DNA of 64,000 bases from Zarea fungicola (lineage: Eukaryota; Ascomycota; Sordariomycetes; Hypocreales; Cordycipitaceae). This document shows, in pieces, positions 11,313 through 22,759 of this stretch. The position numbers were made by a program, and so were the translations under genes. How positions within the stretch are numbered: the first letter of the stretch is position 1; every line of letters begins with the position of its first letter. The stretch spans positions 412,649-476,648 of the forward strand of contig FWCC01000124.1 in the NCBI GenBank assembly GCA_900169235.1, given 5' to 3'. The notes under the pieces were generated by a model. The model was not told the origin of the DNA. It worked only from the letters and a program-made list of their open reading frames with translations, and did not search any database.

Positions 11313-12533
11313 GGTTGAACAGGGGTTTGTTTGTGGTTTTGGAAAGATGAGATAAAACAGAATCTAATGGATGGTGAGGGTGCGGAAGAGGGCTAGCGAT
11401 TCTTTGTCTTTCGGAGACGCGTGTCTCAGCGGGTGAGGCTGAGATGCCGTCAAACGACACACAGTGTTCAGCTCAAGGGGGGATCAAGCAAGCGAACGGC
11501 ATTGGCAATTGATCAGAGGCGATGCAAAAGCCGGGCAAGAGCGAAAATGGTGTATATACGATGAAGGCCAAAACGAATAATGGCAGAGTTGGGAGAGGAA
11601 GCCGTTGGATGGAGGGAACTGTGATGAGTGACCCAAGCAAGTTGAGAAGGGCGGCGGCATTTGTTAGTGGTAGAACCGCCTCGTGTCCCAGGCAGACGGA
11701 CATGTGCTGCGGGGAAGTTGTTTTCAGTGCTTCCCTGCGTTGTTAGTGGTCGCCACAGGCACAAGTAGCTCGTGGTTTTAGTGGATGGATGGCGATCGAC
11801 AAGGGCTGTGCAGCCACAGAACGGCGTGTGCATACTAGCAGCTTCAGCGCCAATTCTATGACAATCCGGGCAGCGCTCAGGTGGAATCAAACTCGGATTG
11901 GTATAAATGAATGGTATTAACGTTACTATGGTATTGATATGGCAATGGCATGCTATCTGAATTTACTGTGTACCAGTAGCCATTTTTGTACTGCGGTGTG
12001 CACCTGTACCACCTCTGGGCACCTTGTCGATCTGTGTTACGCCTGAAGAGCGCCGAGAACAGCTGCTGGTTGTTCTCGTCAAGCGGGAGCAGGTCCTCTT
12101 CCTGAGCTGAAGACAATGCGTGCACACTAGTAATTAAAAAAGTCGACTCTGAGCCGAGCTGACTGGCGCCGACGCCGAAAACCTTGGCAAGGCTTTATCT
12201 TCTCTGCTTGCAGGATGACGGTTGCTGCCAACTGCTCTCAGGGCAGTCAGCCAACATGTACCAACAACCTGCAGTCGAAGCCGCGATATTCCCGTCACAG
12301 AGAAGCTCCACATGGAGATCTTAAGACTAGAGGCCAGCGCCAATTGCTCCAAGTCATCAAATGGTTGGATATCAAATGTTTCTATATTCTATATGCAACA
12401 AGGTTCCCTATTAAACCTAAATCATACAAGCTCTTAGTACAGTTGGGGAATACTGCCCTTGTCTTCCGTATACCAATCCATCCATCTTACAAGCTCTCTC
12501 TATTCCCCTTTCTTTCTTTCTTTCTTTCCTTCT
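11313..12533. other. Intergenic between carboxypeptidase and COQ3
   Basis: About 1.2 kb separates the start of the carboxypeptidase from the end of COQ3, both on the minus strand. The two minus-strand ORFs of 125 and 82 codons (11513-11890, 11877-12125) show no recognisable domain and I do not call them genes. A TATATA core lies at 11553-11558, about 240 bp upstream of the carboxypeptidase ATG, and could be its TATA element. Confidence 0.5.
12509..12528. repeat. (TTTC)5 microsatellite
   Basis: Five uninterrupted TTTC units lie only a few bases beyond the COQ3 stop codon at 12534, inside its presumed 3' UTR (GAAA repeats in the mRNA). It is likely to vary in length between strains. Confidence 0.85.
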
Positions 12534-13460
12534 TTACTCATCCCTCCTCACAGCAAAAAAGTAATTGCCCACCTTTTCACTCCCCCGAACCTCTTTCCAC
12601 CCCAGGCCCGGCACGTACACCACACCCATGACCCGGGGGCTGTTCCACCCTTTGCCCGCAAAGAAGCCCCTCAGCTCATCCTCGTTGATGTACTTGTTCC
12701 AGTCGTGCGTGCCCCGCGGCACGATGCGCAGCAGGTCCTCCGCCACCAGGTTCGTCGTGAACCAGCTCATCCACGTCCGCGCAATCGTGCTCATGACCAG
12801 CCACCCCCCCGGCCTCACAAACGGCCGCACGCGGTCCAGAAAGGCCTCGGGCTCGTCAATGTGCTCAATCACCTCAAAGACGGACACAATGTCAAAGGGT
12901 ACCTCGGGCACGGCAAGGCGCTCAATCGAGGTGAGCGTGTAGTCGAGCTTGCCGCGGAGGGCCGGGTCGCGCTTCGCGTGGGCCTTGGCGACGGCGAGGA
13001 CGGACGGGGTCGGGTCGATGGCGGTGACGTGGGCTGTGCTGGCTAGGCGTGCGGCGCTCTCGGCAAAGATGCCGCCGCCGCAGCCAATGTCGAGATATCT
13101 GAGCTTCTTTTGTGAATCTGACGATGCTGTCGTGGCTGTGTCATCGGTTGCGAGGCAAGCTTGGATGAAATCGTGACGGAGCGGGTTCATGAGGTGTAGG
13201 AGGCGCGAGGAGCCGTGGGGGGACCACCAGTCGGCGGCAAGGGCATTGAAGTGCTCAACCTCATTTGGGTTGACCGTGGAAAAGTCGCTGCTGTGCCATC
13301 TGCGCTGCGCCGCAAGATGTTGTGAGGAGGAGGAAGTAGATGATGGTGACGAGGGTGTAGCAAGCTGTGTCGAGCGGACGTGACAGGGTTGCGTTCGGGT
13401 TGTTGCGAGCAGATGCTGTCCAAGCCGAGCCGCTGGTTGTCGAAGTGGCGTACGTGCCAT
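12534..13460 (-). CDS. COQ3: Ubiquinone biosynthesis O-methyltransferase (Coq3), mitochondrial
   Basis: A single exon encodes 308 residues. The protein is expected to carry out both O-methylation steps of coenzyme Q synthesis, with S-adenosylmethionine as donor, at the matrix side of the mitochondrial inner membrane. The first 55 or so residues are rich in Arg, Ser, Thr and Gln with no acidic residues until about position 59, a typical mitochondrial presequence. The class I methyltransferase fold follows, with motif I LDIGCGGG at 123-130, the post-I AIDPTPSV near 147-154, and EVIEHIDEPEAFL around 196-208, which is distinctive of Coq3/UbiG. The family-typical N-P-x-E-V-E-H-F start of the catalytic domain (64-71) is present. 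The ATG at 13460 is the first in frame. Length agrees with yeast Coq3. Confidence 0.95.
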   Translation of the reverse strand: MARTPLRQPAARLGQHLLATTRTQPCHVRSTQLATPSSPSSTSSSSQHLAAQRRWHSSDFSTVNPNEVEHFNALAADWWSPHGSSRLLHLMNPLRHDFIQACLATDDTATTASSDSQKKLRYLDIGCGGGIFAESAARLASTAHVTAIDPTPSVLAVAKAHAKRDPALRGKLDYTLTSIERLAVPEVPFDIVSVFEVIEHIDEPEAFLDRVRPFVRPGGWLVMSTIARTWMSWFTTNLVAEDLLRIVPRGTHDWNKYINEDELRGFFAGKGWNSPRVMGVVYVPGLGWKEVRGSEKVGNYFFAVRRDE

Positions 13461-15230
13461 GGCGCCTCTGTTGTATGTACGGCCGTGACGGTGTCGTATA
13501 GAGCTTGAAGCGTGGATTGTGGTGGTGGTCCCTTTGAGCTACTGGGTTTTTGGTGGTGAGGCGGGTCTCCACTTCGGGCCAAGAGTCCCGAATCTCGCGG
13601 TGGTACCTTGCTTTAGGTGTCCATGTACGGAGTACAAGTCTCACCAATATACGCCAATTGACTAGTTACTGAATGCCGTGCATTTGCGGTTTTGTTATAC
13701 AGTGGATGACGAAATTATAATTCTTCATGCTTTCTAGCGGGGCTGTCGGTCTTTAGGATTGTTACGGCGTGCATCATGTTTCTGTGCTTGTAAACGACGA
13801 CGGAGTGTGGTTTGCTTTGAGGAGCTGAAACCCGATGGGGTGAATTCAAAAGTTTAGGAATCCCTTGTCAAGCTTGGTGCTATTCTTCTTCATGGTTTCC
13901 GGTTTGAAGGTTGTAGAGCCAGGTACGGGAATGCAGGTGATTGATGACCTTTCCACTCTAACAGCAGAACGTCCACTGGCAAGATACGCCTTGTCAAGAC
14001 CAGATAGCGGCTTGGACAAGCAACACTCCCCATTGTCGAATGGAAAATAGGATTCCGGATTGATATTGCGGAGGATAGCCGAGCCAGGCCTTGTGTTTGA
14101 TGCGGAGGGAGGAGGCGGGCCGCGGCAACTGTTTTGGAGAGGGTCCGCCTCGGCCTGGGGAGATTTGTGAGCCGGCGGCCGTCAGTGGAGCCGCAACAGG
14201 TACTACTACCCTAAAAGCAGTCCCACCAGTACCTACCTGCAGGTACATTAGTACCCTGGGGCTTGCGTGCTGACAACGCATTACCAAGCTCATGCCTACT
14301 TTATCAAGGTTATGTAATGCTGCGTCAACATTGAAAATGCCATTAATATAGGGAATGGTGAATTGCTATTTGTCAGGACTTGCTAAGAAAGTATGCCCCA
14401 TTGGTTTGTAAGGCTGAGGTTGTGGTTGTGGATATCGCGATGAATTGCTGCCAACAGGTTCTTGGACAATTCTCTGCAACTTACTGCACGGAGTAAAGTC
14501 GGGAAAGGGGATGCAAGTAACAGAAATATGTTTGTGGTTGTGTCTGCATGGCATTGTCATTCTGAATCAAGAGCGCGCGTCGTCTACAAAGTAGAGTGCT
14601 GCAATTGACATGTGCTAACCTTCCATTTCCTTCTAGCGCTTCCGCCCCAGCACGACGCCTGGCCGGCACCGTCAGCCTGTAGCACAGCGACCATTGTACC
14701 CAACTGGCACCAACTGGCGCCAAACTGCTTGCACACCGTCCCCGGAGGGGCCGAGTCATTGAATGCCACAAAGCCGAGCTCCTTGGTCCGGGGTGGCATC
14801 TAATAAAGGGCTATAAGCTTTTGAGGCGCCCAAATTAATTCCACCGTCTGCTTTCCCTCCTCCATTCATTCTCAAAATATACAATCCATCCAAACAAACG
14901 TGTCAAGCTCGGCCGAAGAGAACCCGGGCAAATTTCGACTCCTACGAAAGTGGGGGACTATACACTTCCTCTTATACCAGTAATAATTGCGCGCGACATT
15001 TACCACCGCCACCAGCCAGCCCACCAAAAAATTACCAACACCGACAAAGTCCGTCTCCAGAACCGGCCGGACCGCATTGTTAAAATAAACTAGTTAAACT
15101 TCACCCACCTCGACTACCCGCAAGCATCCCGACGACAATTCCCCACGCTTCTTCTTCTTCTTCTTTTCCTCCTACCAATAATTAGAATTCACAAACCACA
15201 TCATCTCACACATCAATAAATTCGCCCAAC
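13461..15230. other. Divergent intergenic region, COQ3 and RIB3 promoters
   Basis: These 1.8 kb separate divergent COQ3 and RIB3. No ORF is convincing. The palindromic word GTACGGAGTAC lies at 13625-13635, about 165 bp upstream of the COQ3 ATG. An inverted repeat GTACCT/AGGTAC sits at 14229-14246. The RIB3-proximal 400 bp is pyrimidine- and CA-rich with a (CTT)6 run at 15148-15165, as is common in fungal 5' leaders. Confidence 0.5.
15148..15165. repeat. (CTT)6 run in the RIB3 leader
   Basis: Six CTT triplets followed by further pyrimidines lie about 65 bp before the RIB3 ATG at 15231. Pyrimidine tracts near fungal start sites often mark the core promoter or 5' UTR; the role is inferred. Confidence 0.7.
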
Positions 15231-16105
15231 ATGCCGTCCTTGACCATCCCCCCAGAGCAATTTGACAGCATCCCCTCTTGCATCGAGGCTTTCCGTACGT
15301 TTCTTCCTCCCTCCATACCCCTCCCCCACCTCGAACCTCCAAAATTACCCCAAACATGTGATGAAACGTCTTTACACGAGACCAGCCATGTCCACGCCCG
15401 CCGTCTACCTCATTGTCTACTCATCCCTCTGCCACGATTCAAATTCTCCCAAACTGACATTATACCCCAGGCAATGGCGAGTTCCTCCTCGTCCTCGATG
15501 ACCCCGGCCGCGAAAACGAAGGCGACCTCATCATCGCCGCACAGGACGTCACCACCGAGCAGATGGGCTGGATGATCCGCCACTCCTCCGGCTACGTCTG
15601 CGTGCCCCTGCCCGCCGACCGCGCCACCGCCCTCGACCTCCCGCCCATGGTCGCACATTCCCAGGACCCCCGCGGCACCGCCTACACCGTCTCCGTCGAC
15701 GCCGAGCACCCCCTCACCACCACCGGCATCAGCGCCCACGACCGCGCCCTCGCCTGCCGCACCCTCGCCGACCCCAAATCTACGCCCGCCTCCCTCCGCC
15801 GCCCCGGTCACGTCCTTCCCCTCCGGTCCGCCCCGGGGGGTGTCCGCGCGCGCAACGGCCACACCGAGGCCGCCACCGAGTTTTGTCGCCTGGCCGGCAA
15901 GGAGCCCGTCGCCGCCATCTGCGAGATTGTCGAGGACACCGCCGACGTCCCCGGCCAGGCCATCCTCCCTGGCGCCAAGATGATGACGGGCGAGGGCCAC
16001 ATTCGCTTCGCCCGCCGGTGGAACATCAAGGTCTGCACCATTGCCGACCTCGTTGCCTACGTGGAAAAGACGGAGGGCAAGCTGCCCGCCAATGGCTCTG
16101 CATAG
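15231..16105 (+). CDS. RIB3: 3,4-dihydroxy-2-butanone 4-phosphate synthase
   Basis: Two exons, 15231-15294 and 15471-16105, encode 232 residues. The 176-nt intron starts GTACGT, and splicing creates the conserved run AFRNGEFLLVLDD, which proves the junction. The enzyme converts ribulose 5-phosphate into the four-carbon precursor of riboflavin plus formate. Seen are the acidic metal-binding loop RENEGDLI, the active-site IRHSSGYVCVPL, and RPGHVLPLR followed by the second metal-site segment GHTEAATEFCRLAG. The size fits monofunctional fungal Rib3 rather than bacterial RibBA. It may be cytosolic or intermembrane-space as in yeast. The second exon is very GC-rich in third positions compared with the first. 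Two undetermined bases lie just past the stop but do not touch the coding sequence. Confidence 0.95.
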
Positions 16106-16125
16106 ACACACACACACACACACAC
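16106..16125. repeat. (AC)10 microsatellite followed by two N
   Basis: Ten AC units begin directly after the RIB3 TAG. They are followed by two undetermined bases (16126-16127) and nine A. The N pair shows that the assembly could not settle the dinucleotide/homopolymer junction, so the true length here is uncertain. Confidence 0.9.
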
Positions 16126-16731
16126 NNAAAAAAAAACCCAACGGGTTTGGCTGGAGAGAGCGAAGCAGTGAGCCAAGTTTATGAAGGTACGAGGGTTTAT
16201 TAGACCGGGGGTTGGGAAAGCGATTTTTTTTATATCTGGGCTGTTCATTTTTATTCTATTTTTTGTTTATACGCGGCGATATCATGCCAATTGGGATCTA
16301 GGAATGAAAGGGAGAACAGAAAAAAGGGCAAATCTAAACAAGCCTGCCAAAAATCCCCATAACATCTCTCAACACTTTCCTTTTTATTTTATAGCATTGT
16401 CATGTGGGAAAATGGGACCGAGTTTTACTGTACAGGTATCTGCACACGCACCTCATTTTTTTTTACAAGTTTCCGCTAGAGTTTTCACTTGTCAACTTCC
16501 ATGAAAATCACTTTTCGTGTATTGAATATCCCCAAGTCCTCCTAAATACCATGTCCCTGACGCTACGCTACGCTATGCTGTTCTGTTCCCAAAATATACC
16601 AAAGGCAATGTTGCTGGCCTGTCCAACCCTGTTCTTGATTAATATATGCAATGTAACCAATCCCTGCTTTGTCAATGCCCTCATAATGGCATCATCTAAA
16701 CTTCATTTCATCAAGGCCTATATGTATCCCC
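16106..16731. other. Convergent spacer between RIB3 and the ataxin-10 homologue
   Basis: This A+T-rich 3' spacer between two convergent stops contains the AC microsatellite, poly-A and poly-T runs, and no supportable gene. Confidence 0.6.
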
Positions 16732-19700
16732 TTATGCCATAAAGTCATCCTCAATAGTGCTTCTGCTCGGGGCTGCTGCGGCACTCTCTTGCAAGCTCAG
16801 ACCCTCCGTGTTTCCAATGAGCTCTTCCGTCTCTTCCACAACTCGTGGCCGGTTTGACCGCACTCGAACCTTGACCTCACCGCCCACGCCGTCGATGCGC
16901 AGTGTTGACGCGACCGTCTCGCCAGGCGGGGGCTTTAGATTCGGCTCTGCAGTGGCTCGGCTGAGCTCTCTGATAAAGTTATTCGCCTCGGGGCTCCCAT
17001 CCAGTAGCCACTTGAGGCAGATGGTGACTCGCTCCTTGGCAAACGGGTTGTTGTCGTCGTACGCCGTACTGCTCAAAAGAGGCCCGACGCCGTTGTACTT
17101 GAGCATCTGCAGCTGCACGTCTGGATTGCCAGGGCTGTGTCTTTCCGGCGGCGGCTGCAAGAGAGTGGCAAGAATGATGAAGATCTGACTCTTGACGCCC
17201 GCCCACGGGAACTTGTGCGCCGGCTCCTGGAGAGGTGGCGATGGCGCCGCCGACGCCGGCAGTCCGTCCGCACCCAGTGCATAGGGCCGCTCGACCATGG
17301 TGTCCAGATCGTCTCGTTTTGGCACATGGACAAGCGGCTTCTTTGGTACGGCAGCTTCGAGACCGCTCAGAATGGTGACAAGGTCGTACACAGCTTCCCA
17401 TTCAATGAGCCTGGCCCGCATCTCGGGCATTTCGGCAACAGTCTTTAAGAACTCGAGGTACTGAGCCAAACCGTCCTTGGCTCGCTCCATATCCCAAGTG
17501 TCCACTGGGAACTCAGCCGCGTCGCACTTGTCCTCGCGAATCTGAGCCTGGAGATGCATGAGAGCCGCGCATTCAGGCACGATGCGACTGCGAAAAGAGC
17601 TAAAGAAGAAATGAACGAGCTTCAAGTCTCGCACAGTGTCCCGGCCTTCGCCTGCAGGCGTGGCGCTAATACCCCGTCCGCTGAGCATGTGGTTGACGAG
17701 GCGCAAAAGCACAGTCTGTGCGGGGGAAATAATGTCTTTTGAAATACGCAGCGAGTTCCATGCGTACGGAATCAATGCGTTGCGGTGAATGGCCTCAACA
17801 ATCTGTGTGGTGACCTGGAAAATGAGACTTTCATCGTCCTTGTCCCAAACTGCGATGAAGACCAGGAGCTCCCGCAAAAGACTCTTGCCGCAGTCCAGTG
17901 CCAAGAACATTCTGCACCGTGTTCTCTGCAAATTTTCACCTGCACGGGTGGTCCCGGATCCGGCATTGTCAAAGATGCATGATTTGACAATCATGTGCAG
18001 AGCTTCAATCTGCTTTGGGTCCAGAATATTGGGCACCTCGGTGAGTAAGCCCGTCAACGGGCCCTCTCCATAAGATTCGTCATCGTCAACCTCATCATCA
18101 TCGAGCATATCGTCTACATAGTCGTGAGCATAATCATGATCATGGTGGTGGCAGTGATGTTCACATTCATGTTGGTATTCGTGGTCATGGTCGTGGTCGT
18201 GGTCGTGATCATGGTGATGATTATGCTCATGCCGGTGATAGCAGTCATGGTCATGTTCATGGCTATGTTCATGATTATGTTCGTGGTCATGGTCATGGCT
18301 ATGCTCATGATCGTGTTCGTGGTCGTGTTCGTGGTCGTGCTCATGGTCATGTTCATGGTCGTGCTCATGGTCATGCTCGTGGTCCTGCTCATCCGACTCG
18401 TAGTCATCATGATGGCATTGGTGACACTTTGGGCAGTGATCATGCTCTGAAAGGTCGTCTTCCGCTCCATCCGGTGCAAGGGAGTTGTCGTCGCGGTAGG
18501 AATGTGAGTACCTATGCAGCAGATTCGCTTTGCAGTGCTCTGTGCGTGACTGCGCAGTCTCGACAGATGGCATACCTACGATCCAATCCTCGTAGTTAGG
18601 GTCTCGTGACTTTAGCCACCAGGTATCAATCTCTCTCGAGACTCTTCCATACAGGCGGTCCTGCTCGAACCTGTCGTTCTCATCTAGTTTCCACACCGAG
18701 TTAACCTTGTCATCGGCGGCTACAATATCAGTTGGCACATCCACGGAGCCTTCGGGAAGCCAGTTCCAGGCAAGAGGGCGAATAGGAGCCAAGTTGCCTG
18801 GTGGCTTGTCTGCGTGAGTCTCGGCATAATGGCGTAATAGCTTGCGTGCAGTATCACACATTCTAGAATTTCGATCGAGCCAGTGCTGGACTTGCTGTTT
18901 GGCGACTTCGGGGCGAAAACCAGAGCAATCAGCCACGGAGTCGTCATGCCCAGTCAATGCGCCGTCGTCATCAAAGAGAACATCGAACCAAAACGACATT
19001 TTGTTCCGGTCATGTTTTGCGGTCCAGTTATGAGCTTGCTGAAGCGAAGTAACAAGTAGCTTCTTATCTAAAGAGAAGTTAGACATCACGCATAACGTTC
19101 GATCCGCATGCAGTGTACTGACATAATTCGGTAACTTCGGCAAGCTTCAGTCTGTGTGCCTCATCCAAAATCTCGCCATCATAGCCCTTGCTTGTGACGT
19201 TTACGCACAGAATAATGGTTTGATACACCATTTGATCAAAATGCACGGCAGCGCAGATATCTTGCGGGACTTGAGGCTCTGCGTTGACGAGCAAGTTTCG
19301 AGAGATGTGCATGAGCTTGGTGAGGATGGTCAAGTCCTCTTTGATACTGCCATGGTTCATCACGATCAAAGCCGTGCTTTCATGAGGACTGACTCCCTTT
19401 TCCGGATCATTGAGACTTGACAATGGACCAACGGAGCGGGCAGTGAGAGTTGGAATGGATGCAGCTAGGATCCTCGTGAGCCAGATCCAGATCTCGACAT
19501 TACGCGAGAGTGTTTCGCTGGGTCGGCCGTCAGCAACAATACTCGGAGCATGGTAAAATCACATATACTTACCGCACTTTCCTCAGAGTATGTGTCTTTT
19601 CCAACGTCTTTGCAATCATGGCCTGGACCTTGGCAGCCGTCTTGGGCCCCATGGGCGGCGACTGTGTAAAGTGGCCTTCGAGACATATCAATGCGGCCGA

Positions 19701-19784
19701 GAAGCAACGCTCCTCGATGGACTCGCCATTGCCCGCTTCACCGACACCAGCCATGCCATCTACTGGTTCCCTTTCGCTGACCAT
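16732..19784 (-). CDS. Ataxin-10/Ctr86 homologue with a His-rich insert
   Basis: I join three exons, 19784-19573, 19517-19123 and 19067-16732, for 980 residues. The two 55-nt introns begin GTAAGT and GTCAGT, and each join keeps the frame (K-V-R-E-T-L and T-E-L-Y-K-K-L). Near the C-terminus (about 855-905) is the ataxin-10 signature: LKYNGVGPLLSS, then DDNNPFAKERVTICLKWLL, then SPEANNFI. The N-terminal exons give helical, armadillo-like sequence. Ataxin-10 family proteins are helical-repeat scaffolds; yeast Ctr86 was named for a proposed link to copper transport, but its biochemistry is poorly known. Residues about 410-520 form an insert of alternating His with Asp or Glu, opened by CPKCHQCHH and closed by an Asp-rich run. 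Start ATG 19784 is the first in frame after a non-ATG stretch; a further 5' exon is possible. Confidence 0.85.
18108..18446 (-). repeat. Coding hexanucleotide repeat, His-Asp/His-Glu tract
   Basis: Inside the ataxin-10 homologue a degenerate CAYGAY/CAYGAR hexanucleotide array encodes seven successive HDHE units and then more scattered HD, HE, HN and HS pairs. Synonymous third positions differ between units, so the tract is kept at protein level rather than being a fresh slippage product. The complementary strand shows a long ORF of Met, Val and Thr that is only a shadow. Confidence 0.85.
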
Positions 19785-20545
19785 AATGATACAGGTGTGG
19801 CATGCGGAAGCATACAGCGGGCACACAAACGAAAAACGCTGCCAAGGTCGGTGTGTGTTGACGGCGCCCAAAATTTTGAAGACCCCGCAAAAAAGTTCGC
19901 CGTTTGATTTGGTTTGTCAGCTACTAAACTGTTCTCTGTGCAGGGGCGCACAGTTGACATTGGCTTTCACATTTACAGCCAAAACTTAAGATAATAGGAA
20001 GAAAATCTATTATTCTGTAATTCGGTAAAATAGCCAAACGAGCAAAGTCGTCGCTGTTTTGAAAGCGCTCCTAATCCAGGAATCAATCCCCACGCAATAC
20101 TAGTAGACACACGGCAGAGTCAATGCATGGGTAGTCACAGGTTAGATCTTGAGAATGTCAAATCCGGCAAAATATATCCGGTTGACTGAGATGGGCATGT
20201 AGAATCATACAATTCCGGGACTATGAGCCGGGCTAAGTTATCGGGGCCTTCGCCTCCAATCGTCTCAACACGAGCTCAGCCAGAGATGACGTGCCAGGCA
20301 CCGCTTGTATAATTTAGGCTAAGGATATACTAAACTTAAGCCGCAGTACCCCTCCATGGCTATCAATGGCGGGGTCAAGATTTTTCGGCAGCGTCTTGTG
20401 CAAAAACCAAAGTCGCGCTTCAGGACAACACTCCAGGACAGCACTCATCCATCCTCAATTCGTAAGAGCAAAGAACCAAAATCTACTTTTATACGATAAT
20501 TAAGCTGACATTTTCTGTCTCAAAGGAGCTCATATATCATTCATA
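19785..20545. other. Bidirectional promoter region, ataxin-10 homologue and MTAP
   Basis: These 760 bp lie between two divergent starts. Nothing coding is evident. The frame of the ataxin-10 first exon stays open to 19871 but without an ATG. The MTAP-proximal part has an A+T-rich stretch near 20485-20540. Confidence 0.55.
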
Positions 20546-21657
20546 ATGGCCGACCTTCCCACGACCTTTGACAGTCAGTAACCGCCTCCGCATCACCATC
20601 AAGTCGCAGCACCCGAAGGCCAACAATGCTAATACACCTCATTTCCTTCTGTAGAGCCTGTCCACATTGCCGTCATTGGTGGCACTGGTCTCAGTCAGCT
20701 CGAGGGCTATACACCCATCGCTGCCCTCAACCCCGACACGCCATGGGGCAAGCCCGCGTCGCCCATCCATATCCTGTCCCACGGCGACATCAACATTGCC
20801 TTCCTCGCGCGCCATGGCCTGCACCACCAGTTCGCGCCGCACGAGGTGCCCAACCGGGCCAATATTGCGGCTCTCCGCAGCATCGGCGTCCGCAGCATCG
20901 TCGCCTTTTCTGCTGTCGGCTCGCTGCAGGAGGAGATCAAGCCCATGGACTTTGTCATCCCCGACCAGGCCATTGACCGCACCAAGGGCATCCGCCCGTT
21001 TACCTTTTTCGAGGGCGGTGTCGTAGGACATGTAGGATTCGCCGATCCGTTTGACAAGAAGCTCGCCGATGTTGTCAAGACGTGCGCAGCTGCCATGGAA
21101 GGCGATGGAGTCGTACTGCACGACAAGGGAACCGTTGTTGTTATGGGTAAGTAAAACACGGCCCTTTCTTTTCTCCCTTTCCCTATTCGTTCTCCACCCT
21201 TCGGCGTTCTGAAAGCAACTCAAAGGGTTGTTGCTAACTGTCATGTTATACAGAGGGTCCTCAGTTCTCAACCCGGGCCGAGTCACACATGTACCGCTCA
21301 TGGGGCGGCTCCGTCATCAACATGTCAACTCTGCCCGAGGCCAAGCTCGCTCGTGAGGCTGAGCTCTCATACCAGGTCATCTGCATGGCCACCGACTACG
21401 ACTGCTGGCGCTCCACCGAGGATGTCAATGTCGAGATGGTCATCAAGTACATGCAGGCCAACAGCAAGAACGCCAAGCGTCTGGTCGGCGCTGTTCTGGA
21501 CGAGCTCTCCAAGCCCGAGCACATCGATCTCGCCACCGCCGCCCACTGGAAGGGCTCTTCCGAGGGAGCAGTCAAGTTTATGACCAAGCCTGAGGGTCGT
21601 AGCGTCGAGGGCAAGAAGAATGTCGAGTTCCTGTTCCCTGGATTCTGGGAGTCATAA
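20546..21657 (+). CDS. MEU1: S-methyl-5'-thioadenosine phosphorylase (MTAP)
   Basis: Three exons, 20546-20573, 20655-21146 and 21254-21657, encode 307 residues. Introns start GTCAGT and GTAAGT, and the second has a clear GCTAAC branch point. The enzyme cleaves methylthioadenosine with phosphate into adenine and methylthioribose 1-phosphate, the first step of methionine salvage in fungi and a clean-up after polyamine synthesis. Seen are the phosphate-binding GGTGLSQLEG, RHG in FLARHGLHH, the base-site run NRANIAALRSIGVRSIVAFSAVGSL, and the late core FSTRAESHMYR with NMSTLPEAKLAREAELSY and MATDYDCWR. The nine-codon first exon is supported by the exact in-frame join FDKPVHIAVIGGTG. Length matches eukaryotic MTAP. 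The gene symbol follows yeast MEU1. Confidence 0.95.
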
Positions 21658-22740
21658 AGGCGCACACGCCGGAGAATGTGCACCAGCAAAAATAAGTAAA
21701 CGCCAGTCGTACGAAATTCGGTCCGCTGAGTGACATGCTACCGTGACGGATGTATTCTCTATTCTTGAATCTAAATAGAGCCTAGAAATGTGACCAAAAA
21801 GTAATACCCAATACAGAGACAGTCTAGACCAAACAGAGACATGTCCGTCATTGGTATATCACTTGCATGTTCCAGACGAGCCGATCGCAAGTCATCCATG
21901 CAAGCAATGTAGAACATTACATGTCTTTCCTCTCATGACCACGTCAATAGCTGAATATTATGCAGTGTCCATCAGCGGAGAGCTGCAGCCACTGTAACAC
22001 GAAGCTAATGCCGTACAGCATGATACGCAAGTCGCCGTCGATGGAGGAAGAGAAGGGGAGGCGTTGGCATAAAGCCCTTCCCATGGATTCGAGCTTGATA
22101 TCATGTCACACAGGCCGTGCATTCAAGTCACAACATGGTTTAAAAATGGCAAAGGGAAGAAGCGACGCCGCCGTCGCAGCACTTCCATCCCGATCGATGA
22201 ACATGCAGGGTCAGGCTTTTGCATTAGGGCCGGGGGCGGAATAAGCAATGCAGACGCAGGCTAGTCCATGTGATTCGTGAATTTGAAATAACCAGAGATT
22301 TAATAAAATTTGATCATTGGACAATTCTCTCCCGTCCCGACATTCTGGAACACGCTTGCTGGCAGTCACTGGAGTGGCTGCCTGCAGGATGGGCAGCTCA
22401 ACCAACCAACTTGACTGGCAGCACTCCCTCCGCACCGGAACCCCTATGAAGTAATGACGCATCGCGTGTGCCTCTTATGCACGGGTTAACTGCACAAGAT
22501 TCAATTAGGTAATTGAGGGTGAGTTTATTCAAAAACTCAGGACATGCAAAATACTAGACGGCTTGGCAAATAGATGTTGTCGGCCCGTGGCATTACGAGA
22601 CGACGATACACTCCCTCCCCCTCAGCCTCTGGATGATATTCCACTCTGTCAGGTCGCACAAAATAACACGGAGAGCAGACGTAATGTTTTCTTCTTTCAT
22701 GTACTAGCTTGCCACGTAATTGAAGATCTACCTAGCAGAG

Positions 22741-22759
22741 GCGGCCGCATTACGGCCGC
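22741..22759. repeat. Perfect 7-bp GC-rich inverted repeat
   Basis: The arms GCGGCCG and CGGCCGC flank a 5-base spacer (CATTA). Every base of the arms is G or C, in an otherwise ordinary stretch with no gene. It could be a binding site for a dimeric factor or chance. Confidence 0.6.

Noticed and set aside
11513..11890. Minus-strand 125-codon ORF upstream of the carboxypeptidase
   Set aside because: No domain, no intron or start context, and it lies in the expected promoter region.
18124..18450. Plus-strand ORF of alternating Met, Val and Ile opposite the His-rich tract
   Set aside because: It is the reverse complement of the His-Asp/Glu hexanucleotide repeat; composition alone explains it and it is not a membrane protein gene.
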